A DNA stretch of 64,000 bases from CAYSUS01 sp964434165 (GCA_964434165.1 CAYSUS010000016.1:25529-89528); one strand, 5' to 3'; shown: positions 35,401-44,321, numbered from the stretch's first letter. Program-made: numbers and translations. Notes: generated by a model from the sequence alone, not told the origin.

Positions 35401-36573
35401 ATGCACGTCCAGCTCGTTTCCCGGCTTGCCGGCCGCCGCGCGTGGATCGCCCTGGGGGCTGCCGCCGCGGTGGGGCTTTCCGTTCTCGCTTACGACGCGG
35501 CGGCCCTGGGCCAGGTCCGCCGACCCTCGGTGATCTTCAAGACGTCGGTCGCCGAGGCCCGCCGTGCCATGTCCAAGCGCGACCTGGACGCGGCGAGCAC
35601 GGCTTTGAAGCGGGCCAAGGACAATGCCGGATCGGACGAGGAGAAGGACGAGGTCGAGCGCCTCGAATCGATTCACGACTATCTCGTCCAGTTCTGGCGG
35701 CTGCTGGCCAAGGGGGCCGACGAGATGGAGGCGGGCACGGAGTTCGACGTGGGCGCGGCCCGGTCGCGCAAGACCAAGGTGGCCTTTGTGGAGGCCGTTG
35801 CCGGGGGGATCACCCTGCGCGTCGAAGGCCGCAACCGGCTGTTCCTCTGGAGGACCATGCCCACCGAGCTGGTCCTGGCGCTGGCCGAGGAGTCGCTGGC
35901 CAAGGACAAGGTCTCGGACGTCGTGCTCGGGGCCTTCCTGGCCATGGATGAGAAGGGCGACCGGGACGAGGCGCGACGCCTTTGGGAGCAGGCCGTCAGG
36001 GCCGGGCTGGACGTGGAGCACTTGCTCGCCGAGCTGGATTCGGGCGCGGCTGGGGGCAAGGAACCGATCCCGACCGACGCCGCCAGGATCACGGCCGCCG
36101 AGGAGGCGATCAAGCAGGAATACCGCCGGCTGTACGCCCGCAGCGGTATCAAGAGCTACCAGGAGCAACTTGCGCGCAAGCTCCTGACCGAGGGCCCGGG
36201 CGTCACGGACGACCCGGTGCGGCGCTACGTGATGCTCCGCGACGCGCGGGACCTGGCGGCCGCGGCCGGCGATCTGCGCATGGCCGGATCGGCCATCGAG
36301 AAACTCGCCGAGTTCTACGAGGCCGACATGGTGAAGCTGAAGCTCGAGATGCTCGAGAAGGCGGCCGAGGGAGCGAAGGGGCCGCAGGAGTTCCGCGACG
36401 TGGTCCTCCTCTGCCTGAACCTGGCCGACGAGGCCCACAAGGCCCGGCGCACCGGCGACGCCCAGGCCGCCCTGAAGATCGCCGGCGACGCCGCGCGCAA
36501 CTCGAAGAGCCGCACGCTCATGCAGCAGGTCGTCGCCGCCGAGCAATACCTCAAGAGTGGCCGGCGCCGGTGA
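35401..36573 (+). CDS. Exported or membrane-anchored helical protein of unknown function
   Basis: A 390-residue protein I do not recognise. It opens with a hydrophobic leader (RRAWIALGAAAAVGLSVLAYDAAALG), probably a signal peptide or anchor. The rest is strongly alpha-helical and charged, with TPR-like stretches: SVAEARRAMSKRDLDAASTALKRAKDNAG, then MLRDARDLAAAAGDLRMAGSAIEKLAEFYEADMVKLKLEMLEKAAEGAKG (two separate motifs). A middle beta-containing segment (FVEAVAGGITLRVEGRNRLFLWRTMPTELVLALAEESLAKD) resembles that in planctomycete tetratricopeptide proteins. It stands alone, 204 bp from its neighbour. Codon use is like the surrounding genes, so it is probably genuine. Confidence 0.7.
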   Translation: MHVQLVSRLAGRRAWIALGAAAAVGLSVLAYDAAALGQVRRPSVIFKTSVAEARRAMSKRDLDAASTALKRAKDNAGSDEEKDEVERLESIHDYLVQFWRLLAKGADEMEAGTEFDVGAARSRKTKVAFVEAVAGGITLRVEGRNRLFLWRTMPTELVLALAEESLAKDKVSDVVLGAFLAMDEKGDRDEARRLWEQAVRAGLDVEHLLAELDSGAAGGKEPIPTDAARITAAEEAIKQEYRRLYARSGIKSYQEQLARKLLTEGPGVTDDPVRRYVMLRDARDLAAAAGDLRMAGSAIEKLAEFYEADMVKLKLEMLEKAAEGAKGPQEFRDVVLLCLNLADEAHKARRTGDAQAALKIAGDAARNSKSRTLMQQVVAAEQYLKSGRRR

Positions 36574-36686
36574 GGAGCCAAGCGCGTGTTCCAAAATCGT
36601 GTTCTGCGGCCGGTCGGCTCGGTGCCTGGGAACGCGTCAAGAACAACTTCGCCATTCTGAGTAGTCCGTCGGCAATAGCAAACAGG

Positions 36687-36744
36687 AGACCGCGGAGGCA
36701 GCGGCGTGGGAGAGCTCGGTTGCCTTCGCCTCCTCTGCGGTGTC
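36687..36744. repeat. Imperfect inverted repeat beside the GxxExxY remnant
   Basis: AGACCGCGGAGGCAGCG (36687-36703) and CGCCTCCTCTGCGGTGTC (36727-36744) are imperfect reverse complements around a 23-bp centre. Purine-rich ACCGCNGAGG sequences of this kind commonly border GxxExxY genes in my recollection. This copy lies directly after the remnant. Confidence 0.45.
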
Positions 36745-36965
36745 AATTCAGGCTGGCCCCGGGGAGAACCAGTCTTGCCACGCCTTCCGTCCGTTTCGGG
36801 GCGTGGGATTTGAAGTCCTGGCCCCGCAGTGGAAGCTCCATCGTAAGGCACCACGCGTGAATCGACTCGAGCAATCCAGGTCCCTTGTCCTTGTGGACTT
36901 CAAACGCCGCACCGACGACGTGGTGCGTGATGCCCGAGGCCTTGGTGAACAGCGATGCCTCGCAC
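36743..36965 (-). pseudogene. Truncated GxxExxY family gene remnant
   Basis: The minus strand encodes SGITHHVVGAAFEVHKDKGPGLLESIHAWCLTMELPLRG, an obvious match to the start of the GxxExxY domain (PF13366: ...IIGAAIEVHRxLGPGLLExxYExxLxxEL); the motif Tyr is His. Complete proteins have about 125 residues and continue with PVxYKGxxLDxGYRxDLLVD and an E-L-K nuclease-like strand, all missing here. The frame ends 24 codons later at 36743. The 5' side reads into sequence with no start and overlaps the leader of the next gene. The remaining part of 36574-36992 shows no gene. The reading above is cut into blocks of recognised motif and is my own alignment from memory. Confidence 0.65.
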
Positions 36966-36992
36966 CCTATAAAACCGCCAGGGAGCAAGCCC

Positions 36993-38390
36993 ATGCCGAA
37001 GACCAGCCGACGCGAACTGCTTAAGGGCGCGGCCGCCGCGGCCGCCATGACCGTGGTGCCCCGGCACGTGCTGGGCGGGCAGGGGCACGTGCCGCCGAGC
37101 GAGAAGACCACGCTTGCCGGGATCGGTACGGGCGGACAGGGCATGCAGAACCTGGCCGCCTTCATGCAATACCCCGAGATGCAGGTGGTGGCCGTTTGCG
37201 ACGTCAACCGCGAAGGCGGGGGTTACCTCTCCTGGAACTGGAGCCAGGGCAAGGACCAGCGTACCTGCGGGCGCGAGCCGGCCCGGCGCGCGGTCGATGC
37301 ACACTACGCCAAAGACAAGGCCGCGGGCAGGTATCGCGCCTGCCGCGCGTACGCCGACTACCGCGAGCTGCTGGACAAGGAGGACGTCGATGCGGTGATG
37401 GTCGCCACGCCCGACCACACGCACGCGGTGATCACTATGGCCGCGATCAGGCGGGGCACGCACGTCTATTGCGAGAAGCCGCTGACCTGGTCGGTCCATG
37501 AGGCCCGGCAGGTGGCCGAGGCAACGCGCCGCGCCAAGGTGGCCACGCAGTTGGGCAACCAGGGGCAGGCGTCGGAAGAGGCCCGGCTGGTGCAGGAGTT
37601 CATCCTGGACGGCGCCATCGGCGGCGTGCACGAGGTGAACGTGTGGTGCCCGGCCCGGTTCTGGGCGTGGCCGACCTGGGAGGGCCGCCCGCCGGAGACT
37701 CCGCCCGTGCCCGACGGCCTGGACTGGGACCTGTGGCTCGGCCCGGCCCCGAAAAGGCCCTATCACCCCGCGTACTGCCCGTGGACGTGGCGCAACTGGT
37801 GGGACTTCGGCACGGGCCTGTTGGGCGATCTGGGGTGCCACAAGCTCAGCACGGTGCTCAAAGCCCTCAAGCTGGGGCATCCGGCCGCGGTGGAGGCCAG
37901 CTCCACGAAGCACGGCGCGGAGATCTATCCCCTGGGAGTGATCGCCCGATTCGAGTTTCCCGCGCGCGGCGAGATGCCGCCGGTGGCGCTGAACTGGTTC
38001 GACGGGGGCTTGAAGCCGGCGCACCCGGAGGAGCTGGAGCCGGGCCGCCGCATCGGCGACGTGACCTACCTGGGTGAGAAGGGCGCGCTGATGGGCCACC
38101 GGCTGATCCCGGAGACGAGGCAGCAGGCGTACGGGCGACCTCCGAAGGTGCTGGAGCGCTCGCCGGGCCACTACAAGGAGTGGGTCGACGCATGCCGCGG
38201 CGGGCCGCCGGCCGGGTCGAACTTCGTCGATCACGCGGGCCTGTTGACCGAGGTCTGCATGCTCGGCAACGTCGCCCTCCGGGCCGGCAAGAAGCTCCTC
38301 TGGGACGGGCCGGCCTTGAGAGTCACCAACGACCAGGCCGCCAACCAGCTTCTGCACCGGGAGTACCGGGAGGGGTGGACGCTGGGGTGA
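36993..38390 (+). CDS. Tat-exported Gfo/Idh/MocA family oxidoreductase (2)
   Basis: A 465-residue oxidoreductase with a Tat leader (TSRRELLKGAAAAAAMTVVP). ATG at 36993 follows AGGGAGCAAG; the frame extends upstream but the leader fixes the start. The Rossmann domain shows TLAGIGTGGQGMQNL and VMVATPDHTHAVITMAAIRRG with CEKPLTW, and the second domain has LGNQGQASEE, DLWLGPAPKRPYHP and WRNWWDFGTGLLGDLGCHK, the hallmark of the long planctomycete subgroup. The closing DACRGG...SNFVDHAGLLTEVCMLGNVALRAGKKLLWD is also typical. It converges with a second pair of related genes at 38519-41313. Substrate unknown, presumably a sugar, sugar acid or inositol. Confidence 0.92.
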   Translation: MPKTSRRELLKGAAAAAAMTVVPRHVLGGQGHVPPSEKTTLAGIGTGGQGMQNLAAFMQYPEMQVVAVCDVNREGGGYLSWNWSQGKDQRTCGREPARRAVDAHYAKDKAAGRYRACRAYADYRELLDKEDVDAVMVATPDHTHAVITMAAIRRGTHVYCEKPLTWSVHEARQVAEATRRAKVATQLGNQGQASEEARLVQEFILDGAIGGVHEVNVWCPARFWAWPTWEGRPPETPPVPDGLDWDLWLGPAPKRPYHPAYCPWTWRNWWDFGTGLLGDLGCHKLSTVLKALKLGHPAAVEASSTKHGAEIYPLGVIARFEFPARGEMPPVALNWFDGGLKPAHPEELEPGRRIGDVTYLGEKGALMGHRLIPETRQQAYGRPPKVLERSPGHYKEWVDACRGGPPAGSNFVDHAGLLTEVCMLGNVALRAGKKLLWDGPALRVTNDQAANQLLHREYREGWTLG

Positions 38391-38440
38391 GTGCGAAGCG
38401 GCGCGCAGGTCGCCGTGCCCACGGTGCTACCCCCACCAAG

Positions 38441-38460
38441 CTCGAGCCACGCGGCTCGGG
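38441..38460. terminator. Hairpin between convergent oxidoreductase genes
   Basis: CGAGCC-ACGC-GGCTCG (38443-38458) is a perfect 6-bp stem with a tetraloop in the 128-bp gap between two convergent genes. There is no T-run. The nearby sequence AGTGCGAAGC and, on the minus strand, GTAGCACCGTGGGCACGGC hint at a fifth, degraded copy of the palindromic intergenic family. Confidence 0.4.
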
Positions 38461-38518
38461 CTCGCACGGTCCGGCCAAGCCCTCCACGCTCCGAAAGCGA
38501 GCCCTCCGGCGCTCCGGC

Positions 38519-39967
38519 CTAGAGCCTCCACGGCTCGCGATAGTCGCTCCGCAGCAGCCCATCCGCCTGCGCGTTATTCGTGATCTTCGTGGCCGCGGGA
38601 TCGAACTCCAAGTCGCCTTCGACCTGCGTGGCCACGTTGCCGAGCATGAGAAACTCGTTCAGGGCCGAGGCGTATTCGAACCGCGCCCAGGGCGGCTTCC
38701 CGCCGCGGCAGGCCTCGATCCAGTCCATCTCGTGGCCCCGCGAGGCTTCGACGTGCTCGGGCCGTTGGCGCTGGACGTCCTGGAACTGGCCTTCGGGCAG
38801 CAAACGGAACGTGGCGTTGTGCCCCGTGGTGTGGACGCGGCCCTTCTCGCCCACGATCAGGGCCCCGGCGAAGTCGATGCCGCGGCGGTCCTTCTCCGCG
38901 GCCACCTTCTCCAGGGCCTCGACCAGATCGCGCCGGCCCGGCGCGCCGCCGTTGTACCAGGTGAAGGTGATCGGCCCGAGGTTCGCCCGGGCCGGGATAC
39001 GCCATTTGACGATCTCCCACCTGGGGAACGAGAGCCGGTTGATGCCCGAGGTCCGGGCCTCGACGCGCAGAACGGGGTTGTCACCGTTAGCCCCTCCCGA
39101 CCACAGCTCGTGGACCCGCAGCGCCATGAACGCCAGGTTGGCCGTGTGCGAGGCCCAGTTGCCCAACTGGCAGGTGCCGAAATCGCGCCACAGGTTCCGC
39201 TTCATCCAGTCGGGATGATACGGCCGCTGGGCCGCCGGGCCGAGCCAGAGGTCCCAGTCGAGCGCCTCGGGCACGGGCGGCTCGCCCTCGGGCGGCGTTT
39301 TTCGGTCGGCCCCGCCGCCGGAGTTCCAGATGTGCACTTCGCGCACCTCGCCGATCGCGCCGTCGCGGATCAGCTCCAGGGCGCGGCGGAAGGGGCCGGC
39401 GGCCGTGCCCTGGTTGCCCATCGACGTGGCCACCTTCTGCCGTCGCGCCAGCTCGCGCAGAGCCCGCGACGCATCGACCGTGCGGGTCAGCGGCTTCTCG
39501 CACATCACGTGCTTGCCGGCGCGCATGGCCGCGGCCGAGGCCACGGCGTGCGTGTGATCGGGCGTGGCGATCACCACGGCGTCCAGCCCGTCGCCCATCT
39601 TGTCGAGCATCGGGCGGAAGTCGCGGAACGTGCGGGGCCGCGACTTCAACAGGCGCGCGTACTCGTCGGCCGCGCGCCGCTCCCACGCGTTGGGCGAGGA
39701 GGCGAACCGCTTGACGCCTTCCTCCCAGCGCTGCAAGGCCTCGACCATCTTGCGGTCGTCCACGTCGCACAATGCCACGACGTCGGCCATCCTGGGCATC
39801 GTGCCCACGAACCACGTGCCCCGCCCGCCCACGCCGATCAGGCCGAGCGTCGGCCTTTCGTTGGCCGCATAGGCCCAGGCCGACGAGGCGCGGGGGAGGA
39901 TCGTCAGTCCGGCGGCGCCGCAGGCCGCCGCCGAGAGGAAACGTCGCCGACAGACGCGGTTTCTCAT
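38519..39967 (-). CDS. Tat-exported Gfo/Idh/MocA family oxidoreductase (3)
   Basis: A 482-residue paralogue of the gene at 36993. Its Tat leader reads RNRVCRRRFLSAAACGAAGLTI. Motifs are TLGLIGVGGRGTWFVG, VVIATPDHTHAVASAAAMRAGKHV, CEKPLTRTV, MGNQGTAAGPFRRALELIRDGAIGEV, DLWLGPAAQRPYHPDW and WRDFGTCQLGNWASH. It is the last gene of a leftward set of sulfatase, oxidoreductase and oxidoreductase with gaps of 49 and 38 bp, so they are probably one transcript. Together with the sulfatase upstream this suggests oxidation of sugars released from a sulfated glycan outside the cytoplasm; the acceptor for exported NAD(P)-type enzymes is an open question for the whole family. Confidence 0.92.
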   Translation of the reverse strand: MRNRVCRRRFLSAAACGAAGLTILPRASSAWAYAANERPTLGLIGVGGRGTWFVGTMPRMADVVALCDVDDRKMVEALQRWEEGVKRFASSPNAWERRAADEYARLLKSRPRTFRDFRPMLDKMGDGLDAVVIATPDHTHAVASAAAMRAGKHVMCEKPLTRTVDASRALRELARRQKVATSMGNQGTAAGPFRRALELIRDGAIGEVREVHIWNSGGGADRKTPPEGEPPVPEALDWDLWLGPAAQRPYHPDWMKRNLWRDFGTCQLGNWASHTANLAFMALRVHELWSGGANGDNPVLRVEARTSGINRLSFPRWEIVKWRIPARANLGPITFTWYNGGAPGRRDLVEALEKVAAEKDRRGIDFAGALIVGEKGRVHTTGHNATFRLLPEGQFQDVQRQRPEHVEASRGHEMDWIEACRGGKPPWARFEYASALNEFLMLGNVATQVEGDLEFDPAATKITNNAQADGLLRSDYREPWRL

Positions 39968-40005
39968 GCCAAGGTCCTCCCGTTCGCATTCGCGGACCAG
40001 CCGAA

Positions 40006-41313
40006 TCAGAAGTACTCCACGAACCCCGGCTTGGGAAGCGGGTAGTTGCCCGAGGCGTCGGGCTGGACCGGGGCCTGCATGTCCAGGCGCACGTCATCGA
40101 CGGCCGGGCCGAACGTGAAATCGGCGCCCTGCATCTGCTCCCACTTGACCGGCTTGCCCGAGTAGCAGGCGATCTGCCCCATGATGGCCATGTACGTGCT
40201 GTCGATCATCGTGGCGCGGTGGTTCACCGGGCGGCCCTCGCGGATGGCGCCGATGAGGATCTTCTGCTCCTCGGCGTGCGGGTCGTTGCGCGGGCCCTCG
40301 TAGCGCCACGGGGTCTCGCCCTCGATGCGGCAGGCCGACCAGCGGCACGTGCCCTTGGTGCCGAGGATCACGTCGTCCCAGTTGGAGTAGCAGCCCAGGC
40401 GCGTCTGGCACATGCCGTAGAGGCGCGGGCCGCTGGCGAACTCGTACACCGCCGTGTGGTGGTCGAACATGTCGCCGTACACCTCGCCGAACGAGCTGGA
40501 CCGGCCGCCCAGCCCGAAACACCAGATCGGGTTCTCCTCCCGGAGCACCCACCGCATGCGGTCGAGGTTGTGGACCAGCGACTGCGTGACGTCGTCGCCC
40601 GACAGCCAGCAGAAGTGGTACCAGTTGGAAAACTGGTACTCGGTCTCGCTGAGCTTGGGATCGCGCGCGACCGTGCGGTAGGGGGCGCGGAGGAACATCG
40701 ACTGGATGGCCACGACCTCGCCGATGGCCCCGTCGTGGATTCGTTTCACCTGCTCCTGGTACGGCAGGCTGTAGCGGCTCTCGTGGCCGGAGACCACGCA
40801 GAGGTTCTTCCGCTGCGCCAGGTCGCAGACCTTCTGGAGCCGGCGGCAGCCGGCCGGGTCGATGGCGTGGGGCTTCTCCACGAACACGTGCTTGCCGGCC
40901 TCCACGGCCTTCTCGGCGTAGAAGGGGTGGTACTTCGACGCGCAGGCGATCAGCAGCGCGTCGCTGGCCTCGATCACGGCCCGGTAGCCCTCCAGGCCGA
41001 AGGTGCAGGTCTGGTCCGTGGCCGCGAACTGGTCGGGGAAGTGCTTCTTGAAGTAGTCGCGCTTGGAGAGCATGCGGCTTTCGAACACATCGACCATGCC
41101 GGCCAGCTTGACGTCCTTGCCCTGGGCCAATGCCGCCGCGGCCGCGCCTGCGCACCGTCCGCCGCAGCCCAGCATGCCGACGCGGATCTCCTGCTTGCCC
41201 TGGGCATGGGCGGACCGGGCCAGGGAAAGCCCGGCCACGGTCGCCCCGGCGGCCGCGCCCTGCTTGAGGAACTCGCGGCGGGAGGGCCTTTTCGCGGGAT
41301 GGGTTCTGGACAT
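40006..41313 (-). CDS. Tat-exported Gfo/Idh/MocA family oxidoreductase (4)
   Basis: A 435-residue exported oxidoreductase. ATG at 41313 is favoured over TTG at 41319 because GAGGAG lies 6 nt upstream of the ATG. Leader: RPSRREFLKQGAAAGATVAGLSLARSAHA, a clear Tat signal. The Rossmann motif is VGMLGCGGRCAGAAAAAL; ALLIACASKYHPFYAEKAVEAGKHVFVEKPHAID (two motifs) holds the catalytic lysine region. WLSGDDVTQSLVHNLDRMRW and the following GRSSSFGEVYGDMFDHH contribute the active-site histidines. It differs from the other copies in the window and belongs to another subgroup. It sits 38 bp before gene (3) and 49 bp after the sulfatase. Confidence 0.92.
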   Translation of the reverse strand: MSRTHPAKRPSRREFLKQGAAAGATVAGLSLARSAHAQGKQEIRVGMLGCGGRCAGAAAAALAQGKDVKLAGMVDVFESRMLSKRDYFKKHFPDQFAATDQTCTFGLEGYRAVIEASDALLIACASKYHPFYAEKAVEAGKHVFVEKPHAIDPAGCRRLQKVCDLAQRKNLCVVSGHESRYSLPYQEQVKRIHDGAIGEVVAIQSMFLRAPYRTVARDPKLSETEYQFSNWYHFCWLSGDDVTQSLVHNLDRMRWVLREENPIWCFGLGGRSSSFGEVYGDMFDHHTAVYEFASGPRLYGMCQTRLGCYSNWDDVILGTKGTCRWSACRIEGETPWRYEGPRNDPHAEEQKILIGAIREGRPVNHRATMIDSTYMAIMGQIACYSGKPVKWEQMQGADFTFGPAVDDVRLDMQAPVQPDASGNYPLPKPGFVEYF

Positions 41314-41362
41314 GGGCAACTCCTCGTGCTGTGCAACGGGTCCGACAGGTTCACTCAGCGGC

Positions 41363-43273
41363 CTACTTCTCCCCGCCCTTGGCCTCCAGCTTCTTCACCG
41401 CGGGCTCCAGCGCGAAGCGCACGAACAGCCCCGCCCCGCCGCCCTGGTGGGCCTTGAGGGCCTCGCGCATCGCCGGCAGCGCCGGCCGGGCCTTCGCGCC
41501 CAGAAGCTGCAGCGTGCGCGCGGCGCGGATCACGGCGTCGGACTGCTTGCTCTTGAGCTCGGCCGCGAGGACTTCGTGCGGCCTGCCCTCCACGCCCAGC
41601 GCAGCCAGGGCCCCGGCCGCTTCGATCCGCACGGGGGCGGAGGGGTCGTCCAGTGCGCCGCAGAGCGCCTCCCCGACGTTCTCGGCAGCGGCGCGCGAGG
41701 CCCGAAGGCCCACGGCCGCCCAGTAGCGCACCGCCGCGTCCGAGTCCTTCAGAAGCGCGATCTGCTGGGCCGTGGCCCCGGGCTGCCCGACCAGCTCGGC
41801 CGCGGCGAGGATCCTCTCCAGCGGATACTTGTCCGTCTCCCGCGCCATCGCGTAGGGCGTGGTCCCCTGGCTCCGTTTGGCCATTTCCCACTCGGGCATG
41901 AACCCCAGGTCCCGCGTCCTCAACACCCACGCACGCAGGGCTCCGCGAAGCCGCGCGCGCACCTCCTGATGCGCCGGCGAGTCGGCCAGGTTGCGGATAT
42001 TCTGCGGGTCGGCCTCGGTGTCGTACAACTCCTCCAGCGGTCTGGTCGGCCCCGCGTAGGCCATCTGCACGTCGTTGAGCTTGCCCTCGGCGGCCAAGCG
42101 CGTGATCTCGCGGCGGACCTCGGCCTGGTCGGAATACCCTTCTGGCTGGTTGTAGGAGACGTGCGGCATGTAGTTCCGCACGTAGAGATAGCGATCGTCG
42201 CGCACCGATCGAGCGAGGTCGTAAGCCTCGTCCACGCGGTCCCGCGCCCCGTACACGTATTGGCGCGGCTCGGCCGCCGCCTTGCCGAGGAACGGCCTTC
42301 CCTCCACGTACTTGGGAATCGGCAGCTCGAGCAGACTCAGCACCGTGGGCCCGAAGTCCACGAAGCTCACCAGCCGGTCGGTCGTCTCGCCGGGGGCGGC
42401 CGGGGCCAGGTGCCGATACTTCTCGGGAAAGCGGATCAGAAGCGGCACGTGCAGCCCGGAATCGAGCACCAGACGCTTGTGCCTCGGCATGCCCGATCCG
42501 TGGTCCGAGTAGAAGAAGACGATCGTCTCGTCGGCCACGCCCGCCTCCTCCAGCTCCTCGAGCAACTGCCCGACCCGCTGGTCCATCAGCGTGATGCAGT
42601 CGTAGAACCGGGCCATGGTCCGCCGGGTGATCGGAGTCTCGGGCCAGTAGGGCGGGACCGGGGCCGTGTCCGGATCGTGGCGCAGCTCCGGAGCCAGGCG
42701 CGACTGGACGTTCTTCTGGAAAGCCTCGTAGGAGAACACCGTGGTCCGGCTCTGGTGCGTGACCATCTCGTTGAACACCGCGAAGAACGGCTGGCCCGGT
42801 TTGCGATTGCGCCAATGGGCCTTGCCGCTCGACGCGTCCCACGAGGCCCGCACGATCCGCGGCTCACTGCTGGTGTTGTAGTCGGTCTTCACGTTGTTGG
42901 TGCAGTAGTAGCCCGCCTCGCGAAGAAACTCGGGGAACCCGTGGAAGCGCTCCGGCATCGGGAACGCCGACCGCAGGTTCTGCGTGCCCGTGCTCGTGGC
43001 GTACACGCCCGTGATCAGGCAGCTCCGGGCGGGCGAGCAGACCGGGGCGGTGGCAAACGCGTTGGTGTAGCGCACGCTCTCCTTGGCCAGCCGGTCGAGG
43101 TTGGGCGTGGTGGAGTACTCATCACCATAGGGGCCGATGTTGGGGCTCATGTCCTCGGCCGTGATCCAGAGGATGCTGGGCCGGGGCGGCTTGTCGTCGG
43201 CCCGGGCCGGCGCGTGGGCGAGCCACGAGAGTGCCGCGGCGCCGAGGACGAGCGCTCTGAAGTGTCGTTTCAT
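41363..43273 (-). CDS. Exported type I sulfatase with C-terminal HEAT repeats
   Basis: A 636-residue exported sulfatase. Signal peptide MKRHFRALVLGAAALSWLAHAPARA. The catalytic cysteine, to be converted to formylglycine, is C79 in VCSPARSCLITG (CxPxR motif). Calcium-binding parts include LWITAEDMSPNIGPYGDEYSTTPN and VFFYSDHGSGMPRHKRL; FPEKYRHLAPAAPGETTDRLVSFVDFGPTVLSLL follows (separate motif). After about residue 480 the protein switches to HEAT-like pairs (DSDAAVRYWAAVGLRAS, DPSAPVRIEAAGALAALG, SDAVIRAARTLQLLG), a planctomycete sulfatase variant. It needs a formylglycine-generating enzyme, not seen here. It leads a probable operon with two exported oxidoreductases, fitting desulfation of a sugar before oxidation. 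Confidence 0.93.
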   Translation of the reverse strand: MKRHFRALVLGAAALSWLAHAPARADDKPPRPSILWITAEDMSPNIGPYGDEYSTTPNLDRLAKESVRYTNAFATAPVCSPARSCLITGVYATSTGTQNLRSAFPMPERFHGFPEFLREAGYYCTNNVKTDYNTSSEPRIVRASWDASSGKAHWRNRKPGQPFFAVFNEMVTHQSRTTVFSYEAFQKNVQSRLAPELRHDPDTAPVPPYWPETPITRRTMARFYDCITLMDQRVGQLLEELEEAGVADETIVFFYSDHGSGMPRHKRLVLDSGLHVPLLIRFPEKYRHLAPAAPGETTDRLVSFVDFGPTVLSLLELPIPKYVEGRPFLGKAAAEPRQYVYGARDRVDEAYDLARSVRDDRYLYVRNYMPHVSYNQPEGYSDQAEVRREITRLAAEGKLNDVQMAYAGPTRPLEELYDTEADPQNIRNLADSPAHQEVRARLRGALRAWVLRTRDLGFMPEWEMAKRSQGTTPYAMARETDKYPLERILAAAELVGQPGATAQQIALLKDSDAAVRYWAAVGLRASRAAAENVGEALCGALDDPSAPVRIEAAGALAALGVEGRPHEVLAAELKSKQSDAVIRAARTLQLLGAKARPALPAMREALKAHQGGGAGLFVRFALEPAVKKLEAKGGEK

Positions 43274-43351
43274 GGGGGAATGCCTTTGCAGGTTGGTGGA
43301 ACCGGCGGGGGGGCAGCGCTCGGCGAGGCCGGAGAGCGGCGCCGCTTGCGC

Positions 43352-43905
43352 CTACTCCCCGCCCCCGGCATCAGGATAACCGTCGTCGCAGCCGAAGTAC
43401 ACCGTCCGGCGCTCGGGCCCGGGCGAGACGACGATCCGCGCGCCCGCCTCGTAGTGCCACAGGGGCTTGCCGGTGGCCGCGTCGAGCCCGATCATGTCGT
43501 GCGCCGTCATGTGGATGTTTTTCCGCTTCGACTCGTGGACCTCCCCATGGCGGAACGCCGGATCGCGGCGCAACCGCCGCTCGAACTCGGCCCACCGCAT
43601 GTCCTCGGCGTGGTCTCGATCCAGGGCGTCAGCATACCACGCCCGTACGACGAACGCGCCGCCCCCAGTCGCGACACAGAACAAGATGGCCAGAAACAGC
43701 AACTCCCGACCCCGCACGGCGGGCCACCGACCGCGGAGGCGCGCCGCGACGACCAGAGGCAGGGCGAGCAACAGCGAGAGGACAGCGGCACTGATGAACC
43801 CGAAGTCTCGCGACACGAGCACAAACCCGACGACGAGCAGCCCGGCGCAGACGAGTACCGCCAGACCAGTGCAATCTGATGTGTCTTGTTCTGGGATGCC
43901 TCCAT
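43352..43905 (-). pseudogene. Small membrane protein with partial PQQ repeat, split by a frameshift
   Basis: From an ATG at 43905 with AGGAAG 7 nt upstream, the minus strand reads MEASQNKTHQIALV, after which the coding sense moves to another frame: AVLVCAGLLVVGFVLVSRDFGFISAAVLSLLLALPLVV and so on to 43352. No start codon exists in the second frame before a GTG at 43822, which would cut off half of the first membrane helix. One indel near 43850-43865 would restore a protein of about 184 residues with three hydrophobic segments. The tail IHMTAHDMIGLDAATGKPLWHYEAGARIVVSP resembles one PQQ/BamB blade that ends abruptly. It lies 78 bp upstream of the sulfatase. Recent mutation or assembly error are both possible. 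Confidence 0.55.
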
Positions 43906-43997
43906 CAGTTCGCTTCCTTCGCCGAGTAACGACCCGGCCCAGCAGCCGGGGGCCGCTGCAGTGCCGTCAACTCTGAAAGACCGTGATGCGGCCCCGG

Positions 43998-44321
43998 TCA
44001 GGTGCAGCGATTCGTCAGGCCCGCATCGACCAGCATAACGACGAACCACACCACGACGGAGTCGGCGCGACCGATGCCCAAGTACACCAGGGCAAGTGCA
44101 GATGCCTTGCCGAATGGGAGCGGGGCGCCCTCTTCATCAGGCAACCTCTGCGAGGAAACCAGCGCGTGGCCGAGGACCGAGCCGGCGACGAAGTAGAAGA
44201 AGTTCGCTGGCGAGCAGAAGAACAACAGGTTTGCAGGAAGCGAACTGGAGCCTCGCGGAGGAACCCTGTCACCAACGAGGCGGACAGCGCTGCGGAGAAC
44301 GCCTGCTACGCGGTCAAACAC
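43998..44321 (-). CDS. Hypothetical small membrane protein
   Basis: A 107-residue frame from a GTG at 44321. I do not recognise it. Two hydrophobic segments (ANLLFFCSPANFFYFVAGSVLGHALV and ASALALVYLGIGRADSVVVWFVVMLVDAGL) and G/C-rich third codon positions in the last two thirds make it look coding; the first 25 residues are less convincing, so the true start may be later or upstream. It stands 92 bp before the frameshifted membrane gene on the same strand, and the two may form a unit. No promoter was recognised. Confidence 0.45.
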   Translation of the reverse strand: MFDRVAGVLRSAVRLVGDRVPPRGSSSLPANLLFFCSPANFFYFVAGSVLGHALVSSQRLPDEEGAPLPFGKASALALVYLGIGRADSVVVWFVVMLVDAGLTNRCT

